Assembly: GCA_947497245.1 (NCBI GenBank)
Contig: CANMFO010000002.1
Coordinates: 744,001-808,000, forward strand
Source of the DNA: an uncultured Flavobacteriaceae bacterium
GTDB lineage: Bacteria; Bacteroidota; Bacteroidia; Flavobacteriales; Flavobacteriaceae
Direction: 5' to 3'
Length of the DNA: 64,000 bases
The translations under genes and the position numbers were made by a program. Shown piece after piece: positions 35,335-45,159 of the stretch. Within the stretch, counting starts at the first letter, position 1; each line of letters begins with the position of its first letter. Below the pieces are notes generated by a model that made no database searches, was not told where the DNA came from, and saw nothing but the letters and a program-made list of their open reading frames with translations.

Positions 35335-37806
35335 TCATTCATTTCGCAAAGAATTGGCGGGATTGATCAAAGCGGATTTTAAAGATTGCGCCAGAATCGA
35401 TAACAAGGCTACAATGACCACCAGCATCAAAGGCAATAGAAACATCCAAAGCCCCACATCCGTTTGGAAAGCATAACTTCTTAACCAGTTCTTTGAAACA
35501 AAATAAACTAAGGGAAGTGCGATGGTTCCGGATAAGAAAACCAGGCCCAACAATTTTTTTGGCAGTAACAACAAGGCCTGAAAAGTAGTGGCGCCCAAAA
35601 CTTTGCGAACACTGATTTCCTTAACCTTTTGCATGGCAATATGGGACCCAAGTCCAAATAGGCCCAGTGCGGCGATAAAAATGGCCAATATCGAAAATAG
35701 CAGGCAGATGCGCCCAAATTTGAGGTCGGCCTGGTATTGTTGGTTAAAAAAGTCGTCCAGAAAAAAGAAGCTGAACGGGTCGTAGGGAAACAGTCCTGTG
35801 AATTTCGCCTCGATGTCAGCTATGGTCCCATGGATGTTATCGCCACCCATGTTTACAGTAATGTGGTTGGTCACATAACCATCCGGATATATGAACATGA
35901 TATTGTCATAGCCCATTTGCAACGACTGTTGGTGGTAATTTTTGACGACGCCGATAATCTCTGCCGTTCTTTCCACCGGGCCGAATTTAAAGACCACTTT
36001 TTCGTGAATCGCTTCATCCGGGCTTAAAAAACCCAGCGCCTTCACCGTGGCAGCGTTCAAAATCACGCGATGTATGTTTGGATCGCCCTCTTCCCCGATT
36101 GGATAAAAAGCCCTAATGTCCTGCTCGACAAATTTTCTTCCCGCGACCAGGTCAATTTTATAGGTGTCCAGAAAATCCTCGTCGACGGCCATAAAATTGA
36201 GCGGAACATGGTCTCCTTTTCCCTTCCCCTTTATCCGTATGCCATCTGTCCAGGCCATCGGTTTTCCCGGAATATCAGTCGTGGCGGTAACCGATTTGAT
36301 GCCCGGACTGCGTTTCAGCTCGTTCTTGAATACTTTTATTTTGTTCTGAATAGTGGAATCCACAAAAATGGGCGCGGTCAACACCAGATTTTGATCCGCT
36401 TTGAAACCCAGTTCCTGGTTTTGCATGAACGAAAATTGATCGTACACGATCAAAGTGCCCGATATCAGGGCTATGGAAACCGCGAATTGGGTCACCACCA
36501 GCCCTTTTCTCAGGAGCGAACCCTTTGAGGACGTATGGAACCTTCCCTTGAGCACCGTAATGGGCTTAAAACCCGATAGCACAAAAGCGGGGTACAATCC
36601 GGCCAACAGGCCACCGGTTATCAATAGGGTAAGAACGGTCATCCATATTGTGGGCTTTGTCCATGTGCCCATGGACAGGATTTCCAGTCCGATGATAGTA
36701 TTGAAAGGTTGCATCAACAAGCTTACCAATACCAAAGCAACACCCACTGCGAGCAGGTTTATGATCAAGGATTCCAATAAAAACTGATGGATAAGTGTTC
36801 TTCGCTTAGCGCCGACCACTTTTTTCATGCCAACTTCCTTGGCCCGCTCCAGGGATTTGGATGTGGCCAGATTGATGAAGTTGATGAGCGCGATCCCGAT
36901 GACAAATCCTGCCACGACCATTAAAAAATATAAGGTTCCCTCGCTGGAGTTGGGCGATATTTCTTTGTCCAAATGTGACTTTAAATGGATGTCGCTTACC
37001 GGTTGCAGGTCGAACTCGGTCCTGAAGCCGTATTCATCCATGATCTCGCCCAGGTACTTTTGGATAAAGCCCGGTAGTTTGGTTTTAATACTTTCCGGGT
37101 CGGCGCCTGGCCTGAGCTGCACATAGTTGTAAAATTCGGGCCAGACCCATGTCGAATTCATGGATTCCTGATTCAAGGATGAAAAGGAAATCAACAGATC
37201 AAATTGTAAATGGGTATTTTGGGGAAGATCTGCAAAAACGCCGGTCACTTTGATCTTATCCTCACCGTTTATCGTGATATCCTTTCCCACGGGGTCCTCA
37301 TTTCCAAAAAACCGTTGGGCGACCTGGGCAGATAGCACAATGGATCCGGGTTCGCTCAAAACAGTATCTGGATCGCCTTTTTCCATGGGCAGATGGAACA
37401 TCTCCAGAAAGGATTTGTCCGCAAAGTACATTTTGTAGTCTTTGGAGCTGGCTTTGACAACTTCCCCGGAAAGGTTCTTGTATGACAAAATACCACTGGT
37501 GCCCAGGACCTTGCCGTCCACGAGCCGGGCATAGCCCAGAACTTCGGGAAAATCGGCTTTTAGGGCGTGTGCGGTCGCAGGGTGATTCGTGGCAACGGCA
37601 TCAAAATCGTTCACATCACGGCTGTTCTTTAGGGTAACCCGGTATACATCCTCTATTCCGTTATCGTAGCTCCGTTCGAAAATCACATACTGGGTAAGCA
37701 ACAGAAAGGCGGTGATACCGATGGCGAGCCCGGAAATATTGATTATCGTAAACAACCTGTTCTTCGCGAAGAAGCGGAGCGCTATTTTGATGTGGTTTTT
37801 AAACAT
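35335..37806 (-). CDS. P11: FtsX/MacB-type ABC permease, longest member
   Basis: 823 residues. Start MFKNHIKIALRFFAKN. Unlike the others it has a short deletion around residues 48-55, so the DxFH motif with His51 is lost. Coupling helices are KEVGMKKVVGA (323-333), preceded by SKSLERA as in P7, and KEISVRKVLGA (729-739) after an unusual MQKV. The tail is NPANSLRNE. The distance between the two helices (406 residues) is the longest in the array, owing to insertions in periplasmic domain 2 (around the EQDIRAFYPIGEEGD stretch). It lies 19 bp downstream of P12 and overlaps or nearly touches the P10 start. Confidence 0.95.
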   Translation of the reverse strand: MFKNHIKIALRFFAKNRLFTIINISGLAIGITAFLLLTQYVIFERSYDNGIEDVYRVTLKNSRDVNDFDAVATNHPATAHALKADFPEVLGYARLVDGKVLGTSGILSYKNLSGEVVKASSKDYKMYFADKSFLEMFHLPMEKGDPDTVLSEPGSIVLSAQVAQRFFGNEDPVGKDITINGEDKIKVTGVFADLPQNTHLQFDLLISFSSLNQESMNSTWVWPEFYNYVQLRPGADPESIKTKLPGFIQKYLGEIMDEYGFRTEFDLQPVSDIHLKSHLDKEISPNSSEGTLYFLMVVAGFVIGIALINFINLATSKSLERAKEVGMKKVVGAKRRTLIHQFLLESLIINLLAVGVALVLVSLLMQPFNTIIGLEILSMGTWTKPTIWMTVLTLLITGGLLAGLYPAFVLSGFKPITVLKGRFHTSSKGSLLRKGLVVTQFAVSIALISGTLIVYDQFSFMQNQELGFKADQNLVLTAPIFVDSTIQNKIKVFKNELKRSPGIKSVTATTDIPGKPMAWTDGIRIKGKGKGDHVPLNFMAVDEDFLDTYKIDLVAGRKFVEQDIRAFYPIGEEGDPNIHRVILNAATVKALGFLSPDEAIHEKVVFKFGPVERTAEIIGVVKNYHQQSLQMGYDNIMFIYPDGYVTNHITVNMGGDNIHGTIADIEAKFTGLFPYDPFSFFFLDDFFNQQYQADLKFGRICLLFSILAIFIAALGLFGLGSHIAMQKVKEISVRKVLGATTFQALLLLPKKLLGLVFLSGTIALPLVYFVSKNWLRSYAFQTDVGLWMFLLPLMLVVIVALLSILAQSLKSALINPANSLRNE

Positions 37807-37825
37807 GCTATTCGACTTTTGAATT

Positions 37826-40270
37826 TTATTCGGTCCTTAAACTTTTTACCGGGTTCACATTGGCTGCGGCCGTGGTACGGATGCCAATAACGGCCAGGGC
37901 GATCAACAAGGTGGTGATACCGCTGAGGCCAAAGACCCACCAGCTGAGCTCGGTCTTATATGCAAAATCCTCCAACCAACGGTTCAGGCCCCACCAGGCA
38001 ATGGGTGTGGCGATTGCAAAGGCAATGCCAACCAAGATCAAAAATTCCTTGCAGAGCAGTACGTTCAGTTGGATGAGGGTTGCCCCCAACACCTTTCGGA
38101 TCCCGATTTCCCTGGTACGCCTTTCCGTACTGTGGATGACGAGGCCCAATAACCCCAAACAACTGATCAGGATGGCCAGGGCAGTGGCCCATTTCAACAA
38201 GATCGATGTTTTGCGCTCCTGCTCGTAAAATTGTTTTATGGTATCGTCCAGAAAGTTCAGTTCAAAATCGGCTTCGGGATAGATACGTTTCCAAATGTCC
38301 TCAACCTTTGATAGTGCCCCCGGCCAGTTGGTATGGGCTTCATTTGCCAGCGAAAGATGGATGGTATGGAATTGGGAGAACCGACCCGTTTCCGAATCGC
38401 CGACCAATGCCATGGGCTCGATTCCGGAATGGAGCGAACGTTGGTTGAAATCTTTCATGACCCCAACTATCGGAAAGGATCGATCACTTATCTTGAACTG
38501 TTCCCCCACGGCTTCAAGGGGGTCTTCAAAGCCCAAAAGTTTGGCATAGGTTTCATTGACCACGTATTCTTTGATGGTATCATTCAATCGTTCCCGCCCT
38601 GCCAGTAGTTCTATACCGTACAGCTTCCTATAGTTGCGTCCCCCAAAGAGCAGTTGCAGATCCGTGTGGATTTCATTCCCATTTTTGATGTAGGTCGCCA
38701 AAGATGAATTGACGTTGTACGATGCCGGCGGATCGCCCCCGAGACTGGTTTGGGTTATTTCCGGAACAGATTTTAGGGCTTCCATAAAATTGAGCCGTTT
38801 GTCCATATCGTTGTCATGCCAGGCCCGGATGAAGACGTTGGATTCGGTTTTGAAGCCCATATCCTTGGATGTCAAAAAATTGATTTGCCGCCCAACGAGC
38901 AGGGTCGCAATGATGAAGATTTGGGCAATGACAAACTGGAATACGGTCAGGTACTTTCGCAAAGGGAACCTGCCTTGAACCTCCATTCCCCTATTTTTTA
39001 TGACCGAGACCGGTTTGAAGTTCGATAGAACCAGGGCAGGGTAGAAGCCCGAAAGCAGGGTCACCGCTAGAAGGAGGACAAGGATTATCGCTAGCATTTC
39101 CGGACTGGCGAACATCCCAAAATCCACCCCTTGGGGTATAAAATCGGCAAAATGTCCCAACAACCAAGAAGAAAATAGGAGCGATATACCGGCCGCCGAA
39201 AGGGTCATCAGAAAGGTTTCCCCCAGAAATTGAAAGATCAGCTGTTTCCTTGCGCCGCCTAGGGTCTTACGGATTCCAATTTCCTTAGCGCGCTTGGTGG
39301 CCTGTGCCGTATTGAGGTTGATAAAATTAATGCACCCCAACAGTAGCAAAAATAACGCCACGAAGGCCAGCCCGCCCATGACCGTTTTGCTCGGCTGTGC
39401 GGAACTGTTGTTAAAGATGCCATAATCCGGATTAAAATGGATGTCCGACAGCGGTTGCAGACGAAAAGCCATGGCAACTCCATAGGAAAGCATCTCTTCG
39501 CTGGCATGTTCCTCTGCCAAAAAGTCCAACCTTTTTTGAAGGGCGGAACTATTTTCGGTCTTATCCAATTTTACGAACACTTGGGTCGATGAATTGGTAG
39601 CGTCCCAGCGTCCACCAAAAATTTGATCCTTCATATGGGAACTTTGGGCCGTGTCCAAGGATAGGAATTCCTGAAAGTTGAAGTCACTGCGCTGCTCAAA
39701 GTTCTTGACGACCCCTACTACTTTCACCAAAACCGAATCATTATAGGCCAAGGTGTTTCCGATGATCTCTTGGGCCGTGGCATCAGGGAAATACTTGGCG
39801 GCCCTGGCGCCGGTCAAAACAACTTCATTCGGATTCCGCAATACATCTCGGGGCGTCCCGGCGAGCCATTGGTATTGGAACAGCTCAAAATAGCTTTTAT
39901 CCGTATAGACTACATCCCGCAGGTCACGGAACACTTTTCCGGTCTTTTGGTTTTCCAACTTTTGGATGTAGGTATTGAAAAAAACAACGACCTTCTCGAG
40001 CCCAACGGCATTCACTTTCAAAGCTTCTCCCAGGGGTACCGGGACCCCCCGGTTGAACCCCTCCTGCTCGGAACTGCTGAAATGGGAGGTTACCCTATAG
40101 ATTCGATCTTCATCGGGATGGAATTTGTCGAAGGTCATATCGTAGTGGATGATGACGCCAATAACAAAAGACGCGCTAAGCCCAATAGCGAGGCCCACTA
40201 CATTTATGATAGAGAACACTTTGTTCTTCCAAACGTTTCTAAGGGCGATTTTGAGATAATTTTTTAGCAT
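37826..40270 (-). CDS. P12: FtsX/MacB-type ABC permease (FQFVIAQ subgroup)
   Basis: 814 residues. Start MLKNYLKIALRNVWKN, His51 in FDKFH. Coupling helices are KEIGIRKTLGG (329-339) and REIGIRKVLGA (720-730); the tail is NPVKSLRTE. The fifth membrane segment has FQFVIAQIFIIA, shared in style with P18 and P2. Periplasmic domain 1 includes NRGVPVPLGEALK and a DATNSSTQVFVKL segment; domain 2 includes VVNETYAKLLGFEDP and PIVGVMKDFNQRSL. Neighbours are very close: 13 bp after P13, 19 bp before P11, which suggests one transcript. Confidence 0.95.
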   Translation of the reverse strand: MLKNYLKIALRNVWKNKVFSIINVVGLAIGLSASFVIGVIIHYDMTFDKFHPDEDRIYRVTSHFSSSEQEGFNRGVPVPLGEALKVNAVGLEKVVVFFNTYIQKLENQKTGKVFRDLRDVVYTDKSYFELFQYQWLAGTPRDVLRNPNEVVLTGARAAKYFPDATAQEIIGNTLAYNDSVLVKVVGVVKNFEQRSDFNFQEFLSLDTAQSSHMKDQIFGGRWDATNSSTQVFVKLDKTENSSALQKRLDFLAEEHASEEMLSYGVAMAFRLQPLSDIHFNPDYGIFNNSSAQPSKTVMGGLAFVALFLLLLGCINFINLNTAQATKRAKEIGIRKTLGGARKQLIFQFLGETFLMTLSAAGISLLFSSWLLGHFADFIPQGVDFGMFASPEMLAIILVLLLAVTLLSGFYPALVLSNFKPVSVIKNRGMEVQGRFPLRKYLTVFQFVIAQIFIIATLLVGRQINFLTSKDMGFKTESNVFIRAWHDNDMDKRLNFMEALKSVPEITQTSLGGDPPASYNVNSSLATYIKNGNEIHTDLQLLFGGRNYRKLYGIELLAGRERLNDTIKEYVVNETYAKLLGFEDPLEAVGEQFKISDRSFPIVGVMKDFNQRSLHSGIEPMALVGDSETGRFSQFHTIHLSLANEAHTNWPGALSKVEDIWKRIYPEADFELNFLDDTIKQFYEQERKTSILLKWATALAILISCLGLLGLVIHSTERRTREIGIRKVLGATLIQLNVLLCKEFLILVGIAFAIATPIAWWGLNRWLEDFAYKTELSWWVFGLSGITTLLIALAVIGIRTTAAANVNPVKSLRTE

Positions 40271-40283
40271 GGTGTTTCTTTCT

Positions 40284-42713
40284 TTATTCGGTTCTTAAAG
40301 AGTCTACGGGATTTTGGTTGGTAACCCTTAAGGTTTGCGGTGTTAAGGTAAAAAAGCCCAAAAGCAATATGCACAAAGAGCCCAGGAGGATCGTTCCAAA
40401 TCCGAAACTTACCTTTACCACCAGGAAATCCAGCCAAAGGTGGTTCAGATAATAGCTCAGCGGAGCCGCAATTACGATGGCAATGCCCAATAGGGTCAGG
40501 AACTCCTTGGAAAGTAGGTAGACCAACACCCACCCTTTTGCACCCAGTACTTTGCGTATTCCGATTTCCTTGGTTCGCCGTTCCGTAGTGTAAACGGCCA
40601 TACCCAACAAGCCCAGACAGGCGATGGTAATGGTCAAAAAAGCAAAGAATCCGATAACGGCCACCAAATCGAAAACCGCTTGGTTGTAACCCTCTAATTT
40701 TTGCTCGTAAAATTCGTATTTCAATGGGTGTATGGGGTCGACCGTTTTCCAGGCCTCTTCCAGTTGGGCAATCTGCTGCTCCAGATTGCTGGATGCCATT
40801 TTCAAGCTGACAAAGTTGAACCGTTCCGGCTCGTTTCGCAATACGATCGGCCCTGTCTTTTTGGGAGAAAAAAGAAGAAAAAAGGTAAAATTCTCCACAA
40901 CGCCAACGACTTCCACTGTTTTGTCCCCGCCCCGTTCATAAAACAGCTCTCCTACAATATCTCCTGCGTTTTCGTAGCCAAAGGTCTTCGCGGTGGTCTC
41001 ATTTACCACAATGAACGAACCGGATTCGGAAGCGGGTAGATTTCTTCCGGCCACGAGGGGTATGTCCATTAAGGTGGTAAAATTCTCATCCACCCTTAAA
41101 TCAATGGCCTCAATGGGCTCCGTGGTTCCTGGTTTTGTCAGGGTGGTGTTGTCGTTTCTTCCGGTTGCCGGATAGTAGGCGCATCCCGAAAGTCCGGAAA
41201 CCCCAGGAACGGTTTGCAATGCCTCCTTTACCTTTTTGAAATCATTGCTCTGAAGGTTTACGTTTATGATGTTCTCCGCATTAAAACCGTACTCATAGTC
41301 CATGTAGTACCTGAACTGGCTGTATATGACGATAGAGGTAACAATGAACAGTAAGGAAAACACGAACTGGACCACCGTTAAGGTCTTTCGAATTCCCAAG
41401 CGCCCAGTTTTGGGCTCTTCCGATCCTTTTAGGGTTTTCACAGGGGCGAACCGGGACAGGCGGAACGCGGGAAAAATACCGGCCACAAGACCTGTCAGCA
41501 GCGCAAAACCTATGAATGCCATATAAACGGTGGCGTTGGGGACAAGATCGAATTTCAAAAATTGGTTCATCCATAAATTCAGGAGTGCCCATCGCATAAA
41601 AACCAAAAGAACGCCTCCGACCATTAGTGCGAGAAAAACAGTTACCATCGATTCACTTAAAAACTGGAAGATCAAATCCTTTCTGAAGGCACCGTTCACT
41701 TTGCGTACCCCGATCTCCTTAGATCGCGTTACCGCCCTGGCAATGGACAGGTGGGTGTAGTTCAGGCAGGCCAAGACCATGATCAACAAGGCCAATCCGG
41801 CTAAAATATAATAGGCGAACATGGGGAGATTGGCCGAAGGGTCGTTCCCCAATACGGGTCCTGGGGTGAGCTTGTTCAGGGACTGGCCAAAAAACCGTGT
41901 GCCCTTTAAACCTTCGTCATCTCGGTACTTATGATCTCCCAGGTCCGCAAGTGCCGTATTCAGTTCTTTTTCGGTCACCCCATTTTCTACCAAGGCATAG
42001 GTATAGCCCCTGGAATAGTCGCCCCAGTTTTCCGAAGCATCGTAGAGCTTTCCTTCTTGGTACAGGCTCTTCATTGAGGAGGCGGAGACCAGCACATCAA
42101 ATTCGAGATGGGTCTTACGTTCGGTGGCAGCCAGTACCCCGGTGACGGTATAGATGCCCCAATCGGTCGGCGTTGTCCCTTCGTCTGTGAACATGTCTAT
42201 GCCCCGATCCGAAAAATCGATTTGCTTGCCCAATGGATCTCCATCCCCGAAAAGTTGCCGGGCCACCTTGTTGGAAATGACCATGGTATTGGGTTCGTCC
42301 AAAGCGGTCGATGGGTCGCCTTTTTCGAAATCATAGTTGAATATCCTAAAAAAGGCCCCGTCGGTAAAATACCCTTTTATTTCGGCAAAAGCCTGGTTGT
42401 AAACGGCGTCCCCCCCGAACCCCTTAAGCAGATGGGTGGCTTCTTGAACGATAGGGTAATCCGTTCGTAGGGCCTCAGCTAAGGGGGCGGGACCCGAAGC
42501 GTAGGGGCGTTTGTTGTTGGCGGGATCGATGTTTACCCGGTAGATACGGTCCTTTTTCTCGTGGAACTGATCATAGCTTTTTTGGTTCACCAACATCAGT
42601 ATGATCAGCATGCTGACCGACATGGCCACCGCCAGACCAAAAATATTGATAAAGGAAAACATCTTGTACTTCAGAACGTTCCGAATACCTATTTTTAGAT
42701 AACTCCTAAACAT
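40284..42713 (-). CDS. P13: FtsX/MacB-type ABC permease (P1-like)
   Basis: 809 residues. Start MFRSYLKIGIRNVLKY, His51 in YDQFH. Closest in the array to P1: both have QKxxDxFH, a PLAxALxxxYP-type segment, an insertion around residues 165-190 of periplasmic domain 1, and ENIINVNLQ opening domain 2. Coupling helices are KEIGVRKVNGA (332-342) and KEIGIRKVLGA (715-725). Unlike P1 it keeps the standard second helix and the NPVDSLRTE tail. P1 and P13 are 27 kb apart, so the relationship is not a simple adjacent duplication. It lies 28 bp downstream of P14 and 13 bp upstream of P12. Confidence 0.95.
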   Translation of the reverse strand: MFRSYLKIGIRNVLKYKMFSFINIFGLAVAMSVSMLIILMLVNQKSYDQFHEKKDRIYRVNIDPANNKRPYASGPAPLAEALRTDYPIVQEATHLLKGFGGDAVYNQAFAEIKGYFTDGAFFRIFNYDFEKGDPSTALDEPNTMVISNKVARQLFGDGDPLGKQIDFSDRGIDMFTDEGTTPTDWGIYTVTGVLAATERKTHLEFDVLVSASSMKSLYQEGKLYDASENWGDYSRGYTYALVENGVTEKELNTALADLGDHKYRDDEGLKGTRFFGQSLNKLTPGPVLGNDPSANLPMFAYYILAGLALLIMVLACLNYTHLSIARAVTRSKEIGVRKVNGAFRKDLIFQFLSESMVTVFLALMVGGVLLVFMRWALLNLWMNQFLKFDLVPNATVYMAFIGFALLTGLVAGIFPAFRLSRFAPVKTLKGSEEPKTGRLGIRKTLTVVQFVFSLLFIVTSIVIYSQFRYYMDYEYGFNAENIINVNLQSNDFKKVKEALQTVPGVSGLSGCAYYPATGRNDNTTLTKPGTTEPIEAIDLRVDENFTTLMDIPLVAGRNLPASESGSFIVVNETTAKTFGYENAGDIVGELFYERGGDKTVEVVGVVENFTFFLLFSPKKTGPIVLRNEPERFNFVSLKMASSNLEQQIAQLEEAWKTVDPIHPLKYEFYEQKLEGYNQAVFDLVAVIGFFAFLTITIACLGLLGMAVYTTERRTKEIGIRKVLGAKGWVLVYLLSKEFLTLLGIAIVIAAPLSYYLNHLWLDFLVVKVSFGFGTILLGSLCILLLGFFTLTPQTLRVTNQNPVDSLRTE

Positions 42714-42741
42714 GGTCCATTTGTTTTTGATTCATACTATT

Positions 42742-45111
42742 TCATTCCGTCCGCAGACTTTTTACCGGATCGGCACTGGCCGATTTTATGGCCTGAAATC
42801 CTACCGTGAACAGGGTGATGACCATCGCAAGCCCTCCGGTCAGTATAAACACCCACCAGTTAATCTGGATTTTATAGGCAAAGCCCTGTAACCATCCGTT
42901 CATGAGATAATAGCCAAGAGGGGAGGCAATCAGTACGGCCAGTAATACCAACTTCAACAAATCCTTTGAAATCAGGGCGGTAATACTTGCCACGGTGGCT
43001 CCGAGCACCTTTCGAATACCGATTTCCTTGGTACGTTGTTTGGCCATAAAGGTGGCGAGACCAAAGAGCCCAAGGCATGAAATCAGTATGGAGATGAGGG
43101 CAAAGTAATAGGCCAGGGTGCCCGTCAGGGTCTCTGCTTTGTATTCGGCCTCATATTCCTGGTCCACAAATTTATAGTGCAGTGGAATGTCCGGGAGCGT
43201 TTTGGCAAAAGTGCTGTGCATAGCGGTTAGGGCCGCCTCGGTCTTCCCTACCTCTAGTTTCACGAACATCATCCCGGCATCTTGGGGATCCAGTAGGAAA
43301 ACGGCAGGTTGAATGGGTTCATAAAGCGATCTATTGTGAAAATCCTTGAGCACGCCGATAATCTGTCTGGGTTTTCGCCACAATTGAACGCTTTTCCCAA
43401 CAGGGTCTTCAAGCCCCATGATTTCAACGGCCTTTTCATTGACGACAATGTTCAAGGTATCGGTACTTCCCTCACGATAAAAACTGCCTGCGCTCAATGG
43501 GATGTCAAATACATCGACAAAGTTATGGGCCGTCCACAGCAGGGCAAACTCGATATTCTCCTGTTCCAAGGTTTTGCCCGGCCAGCTGACCCCGCTTGAC
43601 GATGCGACCATATTCAAGGGGGAGGGGCCGGCCAAGGTCACATCGTCGATCGCATTGGAAGCGATCAGTTCGTTGCGCAACACCTCGTATTTTTCGGTCA
43701 ATTTTTGATCTTGGTGAATCGATACCAACTGCTCCTTGGCGATTCCAAGGTCTTTTTGGTTGATATAATCGATCTGCATCTGTACGATAAGGGCGGCCAC
43801 GATGAGCAGGCTCGTCAAGCCGAATTGGAGCACCACAAGTGCTTTTCGTAAGGATATGGTATTTTTTTGCTCCCTTCCCTGTCCCTTTAGCGCGGTTATC
43901 GGTTTAAATGATGAGATCACCAGCGCGGGGTAGATCCCGGACAGTAGGGTGGTGAAAACGAATACCCCCAGCACGCTGATCCAAATACTGGACTCGGTGA
44001 GATCGACCCCCAATTGCTTTTCGGCCAAATTGTTGATGCTGGGCAACAGGATCAAGGTGAAAAGATAGGCGATGAAAAATGAGATGCCCGTAATCATGGC
44101 GGTCTCGGTCAGGAACTGCGCCATAAGGGTGTTTCTTTTGGCACCTATGACCTTACGTACCCCGATTTCACCAGCACGCTTCGTGGCATGGGCGGTGGAC
44201 AGGTTCACAAAGTTGATGCACGAAATGATCAAAAGGAAGATGGCCGCCATGGTAAATATCCGCACATATTCGATACGGCCTCCGCTTACTTGCGCCTTTT
44301 CATCAAACTGGCCATAGAGGTAGTCATCCGAAAATTTCTGAAGAAAACAGCCTTCCTTGTTCTCCCCGTTTATATTGGCCTGAAACAGGTCGTTCAGCTT
44401 GGCGGAAACCTTTTTCGGATCGGCATCGTGTCGCAACAAGAAAGCGCCCTGCATGCCATTGTTTCCCCATTCGTGCATCCAGGCATTGTCGTTGAGGTAC
44501 TTGTCAAAACTGTAGTAAAATTCATTTTGGATGGATGAATGCTTTGGAAAGTCCTGGTACACCGCCTCCACGGTAAAATCGCCATTGTCCAGGATCTCTA
44601 CACTGCTACCGATCGCACGCTGCATCCAATCACTGCCCCAGAAACGTTTCGCCAGGCTTTCCGATATGGCCAGGGCCTCGGGCTTTTTATCCAATTGGGT
44701 GATATCCCCAAGGAGTACAGGAAAGGAAAAGCTCGAAAAAAGATCGGCATTGGCAAAGGCACCGCTGGCCCTGAAATCAATATTATCCACCTTTAAATTG
44801 TCCTCAAAACTTCGCCCCAGGGTGATGTACTTTTCGATTTCCGGGAGTTGTTCAGCCGCTGTCCGTAATAAGGGATAGGATATTCCCGCATAAACATCCA
44901 ATACGCCTTCTTCCAAGGGGATAGTTCGTTTTACCCGGTACAACTGGTCGTTGTTCGCATGAAACTTGTCCATCCTGTATTCGTCCTGTACCCAGAGCAG
45001 CATAAGAAAGGACACGGTTAGCGCAATGGACAGGCCGAGAACGTTGATCACAAAGTATCCTTTGTTTTTAAGAAGACTGCGCCTTGCGATTTTGATGTGA
45101 TTTTTGAGCAT
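42742..45111 (-). CDS. P14: FtsX/MacB-type ABC permease
   Basis: 789 residues from the ATG at 45111 (MLKNHIKIARRSLLKN); an ATG three codons upstream is an alternative. His51 is in MDKFH. A GGRIEYVRIF stretch (277-286) precedes TM2. Coupling helices are GEIGVRKVIGA (314-324), where the usual Lys is Gly, and KEIGIRKVLGA (695-705). The tail reads DPVKSLRTE, Asp replacing the Asn found in the other NP tails. Periplasmic domain 2 carries VVNEKAVEIMGLEDPVGK and IIGVLKDFHNRSL. It lies 48 bp downstream of P15, a gap holding a 5-bp hairpin, and 28 bp upstream of P13. Confidence 0.95.
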   Translation of the reverse strand: MLKNHIKIARRSLLKNKGYFVINVLGLSIALTVSFLMLLWVQDEYRMDKFHANNDQLYRVKRTIPLEEGVLDVYAGISYPLLRTAAEQLPEIEKYITLGRSFEDNLKVDNIDFRASGAFANADLFSSFSFPVLLGDITQLDKKPEALAISESLAKRFWGSDWMQRAIGSSVEILDNGDFTVEAVYQDFPKHSSIQNEFYYSFDKYLNDNAWMHEWGNNGMQGAFLLRHDADPKKVSAKLNDLFQANINGENKEGCFLQKFSDDYLYGQFDEKAQVSGGRIEYVRIFTMAAIFLLIISCINFVNLSTAHATKRAGEIGVRKVIGAKRNTLMAQFLTETAMITGISFFIAYLFTLILLPSINNLAEKQLGVDLTESSIWISVLGVFVFTTLLSGIYPALVISSFKPITALKGQGREQKNTISLRKALVVLQFGLTSLLIVAALIVQMQIDYINQKDLGIAKEQLVSIHQDQKLTEKYEVLRNELIASNAIDDVTLAGPSPLNMVASSSGVSWPGKTLEQENIEFALLWTAHNFVDVFDIPLSAGSFYREGSTDTLNIVVNEKAVEIMGLEDPVGKSVQLWRKPRQIIGVLKDFHNRSLYEPIQPAVFLLDPQDAGMMFVKLEVGKTEAALTAMHSTFAKTLPDIPLHYKFVDQEYEAEYKAETLTGTLAYYFALISILISCLGLFGLATFMAKQRTKEIGIRKVLGATVASITALISKDLLKLVLLAVLIASPLGYYLMNGWLQGFAYKIQINWWVFILTGGLAMVITLFTVGFQAIKSASADPVKSLRTE

Positions 45112-45125
45112 AATGTTCATTTTTT

Positions 45126-45139
45126 AACTGAAACCAGTT
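45126..45139. other. Hairpin between P15 and P14
   Basis: AACTG and CAGTT form a perfect 5-bp stem with the tetraloop AAAC, about 15 bp before the P14 start codon. There is no T-run on the transcribed strand. Confidence 0.3.
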
Positions 45140-45159
45140 CAGCACAGGTTGATAACGAT